The notes: generated by a model not told the origin, from the sequence alone. A DNA stretch of 64,000 nt from JBHBQE01 sp041776485 (GCA_041776485.1 JBHBQE010000002.1:1-64000), one strand, 5' to 3'; positions 18,207 to 27,822 are shown, numbered from the stretch's first letter. Program-made: numbers and translations.

Positions 18207-19013
18207 GTGAAAATAGTTGCAGCAGATGATGAACCTTTAATGCTGGAGAATTTAATTTTTTGCATAAATAAGGCAGAGCCTAAAGCCGAAGTAGTTGGGT
18301 TTTTAAAGTCTGGAGAAATAATAGAGTATGCCAAGGCAAATTCTGTAGACGTATTTTTTCTGGATATTAAAATGGGCGGGAAAAGCGGGGTTGATTTAGC
18401 TAAGGAAATAAAGCTGAATCAGCCTAGAACCAATATTATTTTTGCAACAGGCTATTCAGAATATATGCCGGACGCATTTTTGTTAAATGTAAGCGGATAT
18501 TTATTAAAACCGATTACTGTGGATAGCGTGAAGGAACAGCTGGAGATATTAAGATTTCCGGTTAAAACAGAGATTAAATCTAAAATATATGCTCAATGTT
18601 TCGGAAACTTTGAGGTTTTTTTAGATAATGAGCCGATTAAATTTAAGCACAAAAAAACAAAGGAATTATTTGCTTATTTAATTTCTAAAAGAGGAGTCAG
18701 CTGCACGAGCAGCGAGATTATGGTGGCGCTTTGGGAGGATGAAAACCATCATTCCTATTTTCGAGATTTAAAAAAGGATTTAATAGACAGCTTTAATAAA
18801 ATAGGCTTTCCGGAGATTATTGTTTCAGGAAGAGGAATTTTAGGCATTAATAAGGGGATGATTGATTGCGATTATTATCAATGGCTGGATGGAACGGCGC
18901 AGGGCATTAATGCATACAAAGGTGAATTTATGTACCAATATTCCTGGGCAGAGTTTACTAATGCTTCATTGCAAAACAGTGCTTCGACATTTTATCGACA
19001 TACTATTTTTTAA
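18207..19013 (+). CDS. Response regulator with SARP-type DNA-binding domain
   Basis: The 268-residue protein has a receiver domain with phospho-acceptor D53 (VFFLDIKMGGKSG). A winged-helix domain at about residues 130-220 begins with YAQCFGNFEVFLDNEPIKF, the typical opening of SARP/AfsR-type domains. The start is GTG at 18207 behind a strong AAGGAGG. LytS-type kinases are usually partnered with LytTR output domains, so this output domain is less common. It probably activates the importer genes that follow at 19074. Confidence 0.85.
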   Translation: MKIVAADDEPLMLENLIFCINKAEPKAEVVGFLKSGEIIEYAKANSVDVFFLDIKMGGKSGVDLAKEIKLNQPRTNIIFATGYSEYMPDAFLLNVSGYLLKPITVDSVKEQLEILRFPVKTEIKSKIYAQCFGNFEVFLDNEPIKFKHKKTKELFAYLISKRGVSCTSSEIMVALWEDENHHSYFRDLKKDLIDSFNKIGFPEIIVSGRGILGINKGMIDCDYYQWLDGTAQGINAYKGEFMYQYSWAEFTNASLQNSASTFYRHTIF

Positions 19014-19034
19014 AATATAAAAATATAGTGTGCA

Positions 19035-19051
19035 GCAGGGCTAAGCCCTGC
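19035..19051 (+). promoter_or_regulatory. Small GC hairpin before the BMP lipoprotein gene
   Basis: GCAGGGC-TAA-GCCCTGC forms a perfect 7-bp stem with a 3-nt loop and no U-tract. It lies 22 nt before the lipoprotein ATG, just upstream of its GGGAGGAG site. It may mark an mRNA processing or attenuation point. Confidence 0.5.
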
Positions 19052-19073
19052 ATAAGATAGGGAGGAGAAGTTC

Positions 19074-20108
19074 ATGAAAAAGATTAAAGGATTGTTGGTA
19101 TGGTTTATTCTGTTTGCAATGCCGTTAGCATTGCTTGCAGGATGTGGCAAAGATGATAAGTCCCAGCAGAGTTCATCATCATCTGATTCTGAAAAAGGCT
19201 ATGGAGATATGAAAATTGTATTAATTTTGCCGGGAAGTATTGATGACCAAAGCTGGAATGCCAGCAATAACGCAGGTGCAGAGCAGGCAAATAAGGATTT
19301 AGGAACAAATATTGAGGTGGTTGAGTCTGTTCCTGTTGAGGAGTTTGAAGCAACCTTTACCGAATACGGCGAAAAGGGATATGATATTGTAATGGCGGCA
19401 GGAAGCCAATTTGATGAGGCATGTGCAGCAGTGGCGCCAAACTATCCCAATACATATTATTCGATTATAAACGGTACAATAAGCAATAGTGACAATATGG
19501 TTCCTGTATTCCCTAAAGAATATGAGGGCTCTTATGTTGCAGGTATTGCAGCGGGCTGGGCAACTGAAAATGGAAACTTTGCCACCATGGGCGGTGAATC
19601 TAATCTGGCAATGGTGCATTTGCTTGATACATATGAGGCTGCAGCTATTGCCACAGCAGAGGAAAGAGGAATTTCATCACCGAAGGCAACTCGTTCTTTC
19701 CTCAACACATGGACAGATGTTTCAATAACAAAATCAACAACTGACCAGATGGTTGATAATGGTGCGGATACTGTATTTTGTTACTCAAATGAAGGTACTT
19801 CCGGAGCGATTCAATCCTGTGCAGATAAAAAGGTGCAATTTGTAGGATTTGCAGCTAATAAGTGTACGGAATCCGAATGTGTAATTGCTTCTGTAGATAT
19901 GGTTTGGGCAAATGTTTATCCTTGGATTATTGAGGGCATTGCAACAGGAAAATTAAAGGGCGCTCAGGAGGTTGGAATAGCCGAGGGTGTATTTTCTGTA
20001 GTATATTCAGACAGGTGCTCCGATGAAATGAAGGAGGCTGTTGATTCTGCCTTTGAAGCGGTTAAGGCAGGCGAGGTTGACTTAAAGTCAATGTTTTCAG
20101 ACAAATAA
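19074..20108 (+). CDS. BMP-family nucleoside-binding lipoprotein
   Basis: The 344-residue extracellular substrate-binding protein has a lipoprotein signal peptide with lipobox LLAGC (C24), a serine-rich linker, and a BMP/PnrA-like fold (GSIDDQSWNAS, AAGSQFDEACAAVAPNYP). Family members bind purine nucleosides. Two-domain ATPase and two permease genes follow, completing a nucleoside ABC importer. The stem-loop at 20131 separates it from the ATPase, in keeping with higher expression of the binding protein. Confidence 0.93.
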   Translation: MKKIKGLLVWFILFAMPLALLAGCGKDDKSQQSSSSSDSEKGYGDMKIVLILPGSIDDQSWNASNNAGAEQANKDLGTNIEVVESVPVEEFEATFTEYGEKGYDIVMAAGSQFDEACAAVAPNYPNTYYSIINGTISNSDNMVPVFPKEYEGSYVAGIAAGWATENGNFATMGGESNLAMVHLLDTYEAAAIATAEERGISSPKATRSFLNTWTDVSITKSTTDQMVDNGADTVFCYSNEGTSGAIQSCADKKVQFVGFAANKCTESECVIASVDMVWANVYPWIIEGIATGKLKGAQEVGIAEGVFSVVYSDRCSDEMKEAVDSAFEAVKAGEVDLKSMFSDK

Positions 20109-20130
20109 TACCTTATTATAACTAATATGT

Positions 20131-20157
20131 AATTGGGCAGGATATTCTTGCCCAATT
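20131..20157 (+). terminator. Stem-loop after the lipoprotein gene (attenuator)
   Basis: AATTGGGCA (20131-20139) pairs with TGCCCAATT (20149-20157) around a 9-nt loop. No T-run follows directly. In ABC importer operons such elements often reduce readthrough into ATPase and permease genes or stabilise the binding-protein mRNA. Confidence 0.6.
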
Positions 20158-20282
20158 ATTAATATGCGAATATATGCTAAGTTAAGCGGCAGTTTAGCTT
20201 TAGAATATCTTAAAGTGATATAACCAAACGGTAGAGGAGATAAAGATAGACTGTGTGTTACTGATAGTAGGAAGGAAGAATT

Positions 20283-21818
20283 ATGGCGATACCCATAGTT
20301 AAAATCCGGCATGTTTCAAAAAGATTTGCAAATGTACTTGCCAATGATGATATAAGTATTGATATATATAAGGGCGAGGTGTTGTCTTTGCTGGGTGAAA
20401 ACGGTGCAGGGAAAAGCACCATAATGAAAATTTTGTATGGTCTTTATCATGCCACCAGCGGTGAAATATTAATTGATGGAGAAAAGGTAAATATTGAAAA
20501 TCCTAAAGAGGCTATTGCAAGAGGAATTTCAATGATTCAGCAGCACTTTTCTTTGGTGCCTGCCCATACTGTTACAGAAAATATTATTCTCGGAAATGTA
20601 AAGGGCAGAATTGATTATAAAGTAAAAGAGCAGGAGATACAAAGCCTTGCAGATAAATATCATTTCAGTATTTCCGCCAAAGCAAGGGTCTGTGATTTAA
20701 CGGTAGGAGAACAGCAAAAGGTTGAAATTTTAAAGGCGCTTTATTTAAATGCAAGAATTTTGATTATGGATGAGCCTACGGCTGTGCTTACCCCTCAGGA
20801 GATTAGAACTTTGATGGAATTTATCAAGGAATATGTTTCTCTGGGGAATACGGTGGTATTCATTTCCCATAAAATGAAGGAGGTAATGGAGGTTTCGGAT
20901 ACTATTATTGTTATGCGAAACGGGGAAGTGTGCAGCTGCGTCAAAAAAGATGAAACCAATGAAATGATGTTGGCAAAGCTTATGATCGGACATGATTTGG
21001 AGCTTGTAGAGGAGCCCGGCAAAATAGATTACAGCAATAGAAAAAAACGTTTGCAGATTGAGCATTTAACGTTAAATTCCAAAGACAAAAAAACTATATT
21101 AGATGATATATCCTTTGACATATATGAGGGAGAGGTATTGGGAATTGCAGGGGTATCAGGCAATGGACAGCAGGAACTTTGCAATGCTATTTACGGTTGT
21201 ATTTCAGGTGTTAAGGGAAGTATAAAGTTAGATGATATTTCATTGGATAATATGACTACGCAAAATAGAATTGATTTGGGGATTGGATATTCTGTATCGG
21301 ACAGATACAGATACGGAATAGTTCCGGAAATGAGTCTTTCAGAAAATATGCTGCTTAAATCCAGTAAATCAGCCAAGTGGATAAGGAGAGGATTAATTAA
21401 CTGGAAAGGGCTGCATGAGCATACTGATAATATTATTAAGGATTATAGCATAAAGGCTGTAAATCATAGTGTTGCAATAGGAAATCTTTCCGGTGGAAAT
21501 CAGCAGAAAGCAGTGGTGGCGAGAGAAGTGGAAAAGGGTAGGGCATTAATTATATTTGATCAGCCTACCCGTGGATTGGATTTAGGCGCAGTAAATCATG
21601 TTCACAAAATTATTACCAGAGAAAAGCATAGTAAAAAAGCTGTTTTACTTGTTTCCACAGAGTTGTCGGAAATTTTTGCCTTATCAGACAGAATAGCTAT
21701 TTTATATCAGGGTAAAATTATGGGTATATATAAAAATGGTGAGCTAACGTCTGAACAAATAGGTTTGCTTATGGCAGGAATAGAAATTGATAAGAAAAAC
21801 AAGGGGGAGGCAGTATGA
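20283..21818 (+). CDS. Nucleoside ABC importer, two-domain ATPase
   Basis: The 511-residue protein has two ABC ATPase domains. The first has Walker A GENGAGKST, signature LTVGEQQKVE and Walker B ILIMDEPTAVL. The second has a degenerate Walker A (GVSGNGQQE) and signature LSGGNQQKAV, the pattern of the sugar/nucleoside (RbsA/YufO-like) class. GGAAGGAAG precedes the ATG. It powers the permeases encoded next (4-nt overlap at 21815). Confidence 0.93.
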   Translation: MAIPIVKIRHVSKRFANVLANDDISIDIYKGEVLSLLGENGAGKSTIMKILYGLYHATSGEILIDGEKVNIENPKEAIARGISMIQQHFSLVPAHTVTENIILGNVKGRIDYKVKEQEIQSLADKYHFSISAKARVCDLTVGEQQKVEILKALYLNARILIMDEPTAVLTPQEIRTLMEFIKEYVSLGNTVVFISHKMKEVMEVSDTIIVMRNGEVCSCVKKDETNEMMLAKLMIGHDLELVEEPGKIDYSNRKKRLQIEHLTLNSKDKKTILDDISFDIYEGEVLGIAGVSGNGQQELCNAIYGCISGVKGSIKLDDISLDNMTTQNRIDLGIGYSVSDRYRYGIVPEMSLSENMLLKSSKSAKWIRRGLINWKGLHEHTDNIIKDYSIKAVNHSVAIGNLSGGNQQKAVVAREVEKGRALIIFDQPTRGLDLGAVNHVHKIITREKHSKKAVLLVSTELSEIFALSDRIAILYQGKIMGIYKNGELTSEQIGLLMAGIEIDKKNKGEAV

Positions 21819-22888
21819 GCAGTAAACAAAAAATATATGATTTTACCCTCTGGACGGTAATAGCTATTACTTTAGGGCTTGTATGCGGATTGATTTTTTT
21901 GCCTCTTGTGGGAGTGAACCCGTTTAATGCACTCGCTATTATGTTATCTGAAACCTTTGCAGATACATTTACAATGGGAAACATTTTAGTAAAAACAGCC
22001 CCCCTTATTTTAACAGGGCTGGCATTTGCTTTTACCTACAAAGCGAATCTTTACAATATTGGAGCACAGGGACAGTTTTATATTGGCTGTATATGTGCTG
22101 CGGCTGTCTCCTTAGGTCTTGCAGGAAAAGTTCCGTCAGTAGTATTAATTTTATCAGCTATGCTTGCCAGTGCTGTAGGCGGCGGTTTAACAGGACTTTT
22201 GATAGGGTTTTTAAAGGCAAGGTTTAACGCAAATGAGTTTTTGATAAGCATGATGTCTACCTATGTGATTGTATATTTAATGCAGTTTTTACTTAGAGGA
22301 GTTTTGCAGGAATCAAAGCATGAGTACTTAAAAACCGACTATCTTGCTTCAGAGGCATGGCTTCCAAGGCTTATTCCGGGAACTTCAGTATCCTATGGAA
22401 TAGTGATTTCTGTGGCAGTGGCTGTTTTAATATGGTTTATTTTATATAAAACTGCTTTGGGCTATAGAATTCGAGTTACGGGAATGAATTCCGAGGCGGC
22501 ATTTGCGTCAGGAATCAATCTTAAACAGGAATACATGGTAGCCTTTGCTATTTCCGGTGCCATTGCAGGTATTGCAGGCTTTGTGGAAATAAACGGTATG
22601 CAGCATATGCTGTTAACCGGCTTTGATACCGATATTGGTTCCTATGGTATTGGAATTGCAATTCTGGCAAATTCCAACCCTATAGGTGTTATATTCGGAG
22701 CTTTATTATTTGGATTTTTACAGGTGGCAGGAACTCTCCTTGGTCATGCTTCAGAGGCTCCAGCCAGCGTGATTGACCTTATTCAGGGTTTTGTAATGCT
22801 GTTTGTCTTAATGTCATTCTTTTTCAGAAGGAAAATCGAGTTAAAACGATTGATTCATCAGAATAAAACCGGGGAGGAGAGGGTATAA
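21815..22888 (+). CDS. Nucleoside ABC importer permease (YufP-like)
   Basis: The 357-residue membrane protein of the BPD_transp_2 type has about 9-10 membrane helices. It shows the glycine-rich ANLYNIGAQGQFYIG segment and YRIRVTGMNSEAA, which is typical of the EAA-like coupling loop in this class. It overlaps the ATPase stop by 4 nt and the second permease start by 1 nt. It forms the channel with the next gene's product. Confidence 0.92.
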   Translation: MSSKQKIYDFTLWTVIAITLGLVCGLIFLPLVGVNPFNALAIMLSETFADTFTMGNILVKTAPLILTGLAFAFTYKANLYNIGAQGQFYIGCICAAAVSLGLAGKVPSVVLILSAMLASAVGGGLTGLLIGFLKARFNANEFLISMMSTYVIVYLMQFLLRGVLQESKHEYLKTDYLASEAWLPRLIPGTSVSYGIVISVAVAVLIWFILYKTALGYRIRVTGMNSEAAFASGINLKQEYMVAFAISGAIAGIAGFVEINGMQHMLLTGFDTDIGSYGIGIAILANSNPIGVIFGALLFGFLQVAGTLLGHASEAPASVIDLIQGFVMLFVLMSFFFRRKIELKRLIHQNKTGEERV

Positions 22889-23808
22889 TGGATACTTTTG
22901 TAAGCTTGCTTCAGAGAGCATTTTTTATGAGTACCCCGTTAATCTTAGGGGCTTTGGGAGAAGTGATTGCAGAGCGAACTGGAATGATGATGACGGCTGT
23001 GGAGGGAATTTTCCTTATAGGCGCATGGGGTGGATTCATTGGAGCTTTTATGACGGGGAATTTTGCTATAGGCTTTCTTTTGGCAATGATATGCGGTGTT
23101 TGTACTGCTATGGTATATGGCACCACTACAGTTTATATGAATCAGCACCAAATTGTAATGGGGACAGCCATTGCAATATTAGTTTCCGGATTTTGCAAAT
23201 ATTTCTATCGTGTAGTATTCGGGATTCCCACTACTCCTCTTAAAATTGATCCTATAAAAACCCTGCCTATTCCGCTGCTGTCAAAAATTCCCATAATAGG
23301 AGAAATTGTTTTTAATCAGAATATTATAACTTATGGTACTTACATTGCAGTGCCTGTAATATTTTTTATTATTTTTAATACTTCATTGGGGCTTACTCTA
23401 AGATCTTGCGGGGAAAATCCGGAGGCTGCTGATGTGGCGGGAATTAATGTAAGAAAGGTAAGGCTTCTGGCAGTTGCGGCTGCGGGGTTATTGGGCGGAA
23501 TAGCAGGTGCATACTATCCTCTTTGCAATGTGGGAATGTATAATTCTGAAATTATCGGAGGGCGTGGCTGGATTGCCTTTGGCATTTGTTTTTTAGGGAA
23601 TTGGAATCCTGTTCAAGCTTTAATTTTTGGTATAATTTTTGGAGTTTCAGACGCAATTGGTATCTATGTAAAGGCGCTGGGGCTTTCCGGAGCTCCAAGC
23701 GAGCTGTTTTCAGCATTGCCTTATATACTTGTAATAGTTTTAACAGTATCCAGAAGGAAACTTCATGTACCGGAAAAACTTGGGGTAAATTATATTAAGG
23801 AAAATTAG
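22888..23808 (+). CDS. Nucleoside ABC importer permease (YufQ-like)
   Basis: The 306-residue second permease of the BPD_transp_2 type begins with the usual LGALGEVIAERTGMM motif and contains LRSCGENPEAADVAGINV, the loop that meets the ATPase. It pairs with the preceding permease, completing a four-gene importer (binding protein, ATPase, two permeases). No terminator is evident after it. Confidence 0.92.
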   Translation: MDTFVSLLQRAFFMSTPLILGALGEVIAERTGMMMTAVEGIFLIGAWGGFIGAFMTGNFAIGFLLAMICGVCTAMVYGTTTVYMNQHQIVMGTAIAILVSGFCKYFYRVVFGIPTTPLKIDPIKTLPIPLLSKIPIIGEIVFNQNIITYGTYIAVPVIFFIIFNTSLGLTLRSCGENPEAADVAGINVRKVRLLAVAAAGLLGGIAGAYYPLCNVGMYNSEIIGGRGWIAFGICFLGNWNPVQALIFGIIFGVSDAIGIYVKALGLSGAPSELFSALPYILVIVLTVSRRKLHVPEKLGVNYIKEN

Positions 23809-23842
23809 AATAAAATTGTTTTTGAACAGCGGTAAAAAACAT

Positions 23843-23871
23843 TTGCACCACTATATAAAGTATGATAAACT
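23843..23871 (+). promoter_or_regulatory. Candidate sigma-A promoter for the J-domain gene
   Basis: TTGCAC (23843-23848) and TAAACT (23866-23871) are separated by 17 nt, about 58 nt before the ATG at 23929. Confidence 0.45.
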
Positions 23872-23928
23872 ACTAAAGTATGTGATTTTATCAACATATA
23901 GGTTACTCTTTTGTTTAGTGGAGATATT

Positions 23929-25926
23929 ATGCGAGAGTTTTCTAACCTTGTTATTTCAAAGCGTAAGGAACTGCCGGGACTTACCTATGATGCAGACAGT
24001 TTTGATAATTCCAATAAATATCGAGCCTCTTACAATATTCCGGATAACGAGGAGCTGTTGATTTATGTGGACTCCAATACATGCAAGGAGTCTCTAAAGG
24101 GAAGAGGAACCCTCATTACTGATGAGGCTATTTATATTCACCCTGAAATCAATTCCGGAAATGATGATAAAAGGATTCCTCTTTCTGATATATGCAGTTA
24201 TCTAATATATGACAATAAGAATTCTCAGGTAAAGCTTTTAGGTATTCAATGTGAATATCAAATATATAGCGGTGCTTCTAAAAATGAGGATAGTATTGCA
24301 AAGGAACTGGTAAAGCTTCTTAGATTATTGCAGAATAGCTTAATGTTCTCCTCCGTAAATAAAAAGTCCTTTGAAAGCACTATAAAGGGGATTTATTTAT
24401 TTATTAGAGGAGAATTTAGTAAGCAGGGTATTTTAAATAGTGATTTTTTAAGTGTACTTCAGGCAATGGAGGAAATTCCATATATAAAGCAGGAAGTACT
24501 TCTTATTCAGTTTGAAAACTCCTACAGAAAGTGCAATGTTATTCAGTATAAAACGCTCCTTTCTGAAAAATTCGAACTTTTGCCGGAGGAGACGATAAAT
24601 ATACTGCATAATCCTGACAAGCTGTTCTATACAAGCTTCATTAGAGATTTGCTTAACCCCGATTTATTTATTGATACAAATAATGTAATAAAAATATATT
24701 TAAACCTTAAATCCAAAGAGAAGTTAACTGTTTCAGAGGCTACAATACTATGCTGTCTTTGCCTTAAAATAGAGGATTATGACTATATGAACTCTATTTT
24801 GGCAGAGGTAGGAAATGATATAAATGAGGGGGATTTATGGCTTATTAAAGCCACCCTTGCCAGAAGAAAAAACAGGAATCTGGCTAAGATACAGGCTAAC
24901 TTTGCGGCAGGGCATGAGCTTAGCAGCAAGGATTTGGAGACTGGTAATGACATCGGACTTTCTGTATTGCATTATACCCTTATGCTTAGGAATAAGGAGC
25001 TAATACTAAGGCTGCTGCCCGCCTTTAACTGGCAGGAGCTTAGAAATCCTTTTTCAAATATTCCCATGATAAATGCAATATATGACCCGATGTTTTTAGC
25101 CAGTAATTTATTTAAGGATTATGGGCTTTTAACAAAGATTTTTAAATATACCAGCAGTAAGGCAGTGCCTATCAATAAGTCAATTAAAAGATTAGACGCA
25201 ATGATAGATATTAATACTGCTCTTAAGAAAAAAAATCCCGACAACAAGGCGGAGCTTTTAGAGAGAATCTCTGATTTAAGAGGGGTAAGGAGGGATCTTA
25301 AGGAGGAACTGAAAAGTCTGGCAAAATCTGAGGTTATCTATCAAAGGAGAATGGCAACTCTGATAAGGGAAACAGGACATATATTCTGTAATTACCTGCT
25401 TGATTTATTTTTAGGCGAAAATGGTTTTGCGGATTGGATTCAGTCTACAAAGAAAGACTACTGTATAAGCAAGTATAAGGATGTGTTTTTTGTTACAAAC
25501 CCTAAGCATGTTTACAATATGTCAAGCTATACATTTAGTCAGGGAATTGTGATAGACACAAATGTCTTAGAAAGTGATAGAATATACTCTGAAAATATCC
25601 CTAAGGATAGCATTAGCGGTGGGATAAAATACTATGAAAACCCCGCTTTTAGAGATGCTATGGAGGAAGAAAGAAGAAGACAGGAGAGGGAGAAACAAAG
25701 ACGGAAAGAGGAATTTAGAGAAAGGGTTAAGTGTAACGAACCGTATCAAGGCGGATGGTTTTCAAAGCTTGCCCGTAAAAATATTCAAACTCTTAAGGCG
25801 GAATACAGGGTTTTGGTTAAAAAATATCATCCGGATTCTTCTAAGGACAATAAAACAACCAAAGTATTTATGAGAATTATGGCAGAAAGGGCAGAAATAC
25901 TTGACGCTATGATGAAAAATTCTTGA
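23929..25926 (+). CDS. Large protein with C-terminal J-domain, unknown function
   Basis: The 665-residue cytoplasmic protein has no signal peptide or TM. Its first about 130 residues resemble a small beta-rich domain (GRGTLITDEAIYIHP...IPLSDICSYLI), perhaps PH-like. A long alpha-helical middle follows, then a charged coiled coil (about residues 575-600, rich in E, R and K). The end is a J-domain-like segment with the HPD tripeptide at 634-636 (VKKYHPDSSKDNK), the DnaK-contacting motif. It would recruit Hsp70 to an unknown client. The ATG at 23929 is preferred over TTG 23911 because AGTGGAG precedes it. It sits alone between the nucleoside importer and ffh. I do not recognise the full-length family. 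Confidence 0.75.
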   Translation: MREFSNLVISKRKELPGLTYDADSFDNSNKYRASYNIPDNEELLIYVDSNTCKESLKGRGTLITDEAIYIHPEINSGNDDKRIPLSDICSYLIYDNKNSQVKLLGIQCEYQIYSGASKNEDSIAKELVKLLRLLQNSLMFSSVNKKSFESTIKGIYLFIRGEFSKQGILNSDFLSVLQAMEEIPYIKQEVLLIQFENSYRKCNVIQYKTLLSEKFELLPEETINILHNPDKLFYTSFIRDLLNPDLFIDTNNVIKIYLNLKSKEKLTVSEATILCCLCLKIEDYDYMNSILAEVGNDINEGDLWLIKATLARRKNRNLAKIQANFAAGHELSSKDLETGNDIGLSVLHYTLMLRNKELILRLLPAFNWQELRNPFSNIPMINAIYDPMFLASNLFKDYGLLTKIFKYTSSKAVPINKSIKRLDAMIDINTALKKKNPDNKAELLERISDLRGVRRDLKEELKSLAKSEVIYQRRMATLIRETGHIFCNYLLDLFLGENGFADWIQSTKKDYCISKYKDVFFVTNPKHVYNMSSYTFSQGIVIDTNVLESDRIYSENIPKDSISGGIKYYENPAFRDAMEEERRRQEREKQRRKEEFRERVKCNEPYQGGWFSKLARKNIQTLKAEYRVLVKKYHPDSSKDNKTTKVFMRIMAERAEILDAMMKNS

Positions 25927-25951
25927 CAATTTTCAGCTTTTTTGTAATTAT
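25923..25951 (+). promoter_or_regulatory. Candidate promoter of the ffh operon
   Basis: TTGACA (25923-25928) overlaps the stop of the J-domain gene. A TAATTATA -10-like stretch lies about 16-17 nt later. It would give a very short leader to the ATG at 25961, so usage is uncertain. Confidence 0.4.
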
Positions 25952-25960
25952 AGGTTAGTT

Positions 25961-27307
25961 ATGGCATTTGAAAGTCTTACCAGTAAATTACAAAATGTCT
26001 TTAAAAATCTTCGCAGTAAGGGACGCTTATCAGAGGAGGATGTTAAGGCAGCCTTAAAGGAAGTGCGGATGGCTCTTTTAGAAGCCGACGTAAATTATAA
26101 GGTTGTAAAGGATTTCACAAAGGCTATACAGGAAAAGGCAGTGGGCACGGATGTCCTTAATGGTTTAAATCCTGCACAAATGGTAATAAAGCTTGTAAAT
26201 GAGGAGCTTTGTGCTATGATGGGCGGAGAACAGACCAGCCTTAATTTTAGAAGCGGACAAAACATCACGGTTATAATGATGATGGGCTTGCAGGGTGCAG
26301 GTAAAACCACTTCTTCAGCAAAGCTTGCAGCTAAGCTTAGGAAAAAAGGTAAGAATTCCCTTTTAGTTGCCTGTGATGTGTACAGACCGGCAGCCATAGA
26401 ACAGCTTAAGGTTAATGGGGCAAAGCATGATATTCCGGTGTTTGACATGGGAACAGATACCAAACCCTTAGAAATTGCGAGGGCGTCACTGGATTATGCA
26501 AAAAAACTTGCCTGTGATGTGGTCATTCTTGATACTGCCGGACGACTCCATGTGGACGAGGCTCTTATGGAGGAGTTGATAGAGATTAAAAATGAAATAG
26601 ACATTGCTGATTGTATACTGGTACTTGACGCAATGACAGGACAGGACGCAGTTAATACTGCTCAGGTCTTTGACAGTAAACTGGGTATAGATAGCGTTAT
26701 CCTTACAAAGCTTGACGGAGATGCGAGGGGCGGTGCTGCGCTTTCCCTTAGGGCTGTAACAGGAAAGCCTATTATATATACAGGAATCGGAGAAAAACTT
26801 ACAGATTTTGAGGAGTTTTATCCGGACAGAATGGCAAACCGTATTCTTGGAATGGGGGACATCCTTTCTGTAATTGAAAAGGCAGAGGAATTAATTGATG
26901 AAAAAGAGGCATTAGCCCTTTCTCAGAAAATCAAGAAAAATGAATTTGACTATAATGATTACCTTACGTCCATGTCTCAGATGGAAAAAATGGGTGGGAT
27001 AGGGAGTCTTTTGTCTATGCTCCCCGGAATAATGCCAAAGGTAAACAAAAATCAAATATCTGCTATAGAAAATTCCATAGATGACAGGGCAATGAGGCAA
27101 AATCAAGCCATTATCCTGTCAATGACAAAGAAGGAACGGGAAAATCCCGACCTTATAAACCCATCCAGAAAGCATCGTATAGCTAAGGGATGTGGACTGG
27201 ATATTGCACAGGTAAATCGTTTTATTAAACAATTTAATGAAACCAGAAAAGTAATGAAATCCATGATGGGTAAAAAGGGTAAGATGAAAATGCCCTTTGC
27301 ATTTTAG
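25961..27307 (+). CDS. ffh: Signal recognition particle protein Ffh
   Basis: The 448-residue SRP54 GTPase has an N domain, a G domain (G1 GLQGAGKTTSSAKLA, DTAGRLH, TKLDGDARGG) and a methionine-rich M domain (GGIGSLLSMLPG; SRKHRIAKGCG RNA-binding segment) ending in KSMMGKKGKMKMPFAF. It binds 4.5S RNA and targets membrane proteins to FtsY/Sec. Downstream rpsP, khpA, rimM and trmD are in the order conserved in Firmicutes. No ylxM/HTH gene lies directly upstream, where many clostridia have one. Confidence 0.97.
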   Translation: MAFESLTSKLQNVFKNLRSKGRLSEEDVKAALKEVRMALLEADVNYKVVKDFTKAIQEKAVGTDVLNGLNPAQMVIKLVNEELCAMMGGEQTSLNFRSGQNITVIMMMGLQGAGKTTSSAKLAAKLRKKGKNSLLVACDVYRPAAIEQLKVNGAKHDIPVFDMGTDTKPLEIARASLDYAKKLACDVVILDTAGRLHVDEALMEELIEIKNEIDIADCILVLDAMTGQDAVNTAQVFDSKLGIDSVILTKLDGDARGGAALSLRAVTGKPIIYTGIGEKLTDFEEFYPDRMANRILGMGDILSVIEKAEELIDEKEALALSQKIKKNEFDYNDYLTSMSQMEKMGGIGSLLSMLPGIMPKVNKNQISAIENSIDDRAMRQNQAIILSMTKKERENPDLINPSRKHRIAKGCGLDIAQVNRFIKQFNETRKVMKSMMGKKGKMKMPFAF

Positions 27308-27336
27308 GAATCAGATACCAAATAGGAGGAAAGAAA

Positions 27337-27579
27337 ATGGTAAAAATTAGACTTCGCAGAATGGGAAAGAAAAAACATCCTTTTTACAGGATAGTTGTAG
27401 CCGATATCAGAAGTCCGAGAGATGGTAGATTTATTGAGGAAATAGGTACTTATGATCCTAATGAGGAGCCTGCCGCTGTAACCGTATCAGAGGAGGCTGC
27501 AAAAAAATGGTTAGGGCAGGGTGCTCAGCCTACAGAAACAGTAAAAAGATTATTTAAAAACGCCGGAATTATAGGATAG
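27337..27579 (+). CDS. rpsP: 30S ribosomal protein S16
   Basis: The 80-residue small basic protein opens MVKIRLRRMGKKKHPFYRIV, the signature of S16, and contains DGRFIEEIGTYDP. AGGAGG lies before the ATG. It is needed for 30S assembly and sits in the conserved ffh-trmD operon. Confidence 0.98.
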   Translation: MVKIRLRRMGKKKHPFYRIVVADIRSPRDGRFIEEIGTYDPNEEPAAVTVSEEAAKKWLGQGAQPTETVKRLFKNAGIIG

Positions 27580-27588
27580 GTTTGACTT

Positions 27589-27822
27589 ATGAAAGAACTT
27601 GTTAGCACAATTGCCAAGGCTTTGGTGGATAAACCTGAGGCTGTAATGGTAAATGAGCGCCAGGATGGTGATAATATTATTTTAGAGTTAAGTGTTGACT
27701 CAAATGATATGGGGAAGGTAATAGGGAAGCAGGGTCGTATTGCTAAGGCAATTCGTGCTGTTGTTACCGCTGCTGCTTACAAATGTGATAAAAAAGTTAT
27801 AGTAGATATCGTTGACGCTTGA
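27589..27822 (+). CDS. khpA: KH-domain RNA-binding protein KhpA
   Basis: The 77-residue single KH domain has the GxxG loop in GKVIGKQGRIAKAIR. Homologs (YlqC/KhpA) bind RNA and work with KhpB/Jag in cell division and envelope control. It lies between rpsP and rimM as usual; its last 11 nt overlap the rimM start. Confidence 0.93.
   Translation: MKELVSTIAKALVDKPEAVMVNERQDGDNIILELSVDSNDMGKVIGKQGRIAKAIRAVVTAAAYKCDKKVIVDIVDA

Noticed and set aside
22911..23798. Several 68-72-codon frames inside the second nucleoside permease
   Set aside because: All overlap a clear membrane protein gene in other frames; their composition is that of a translated membrane gene read out of frame.
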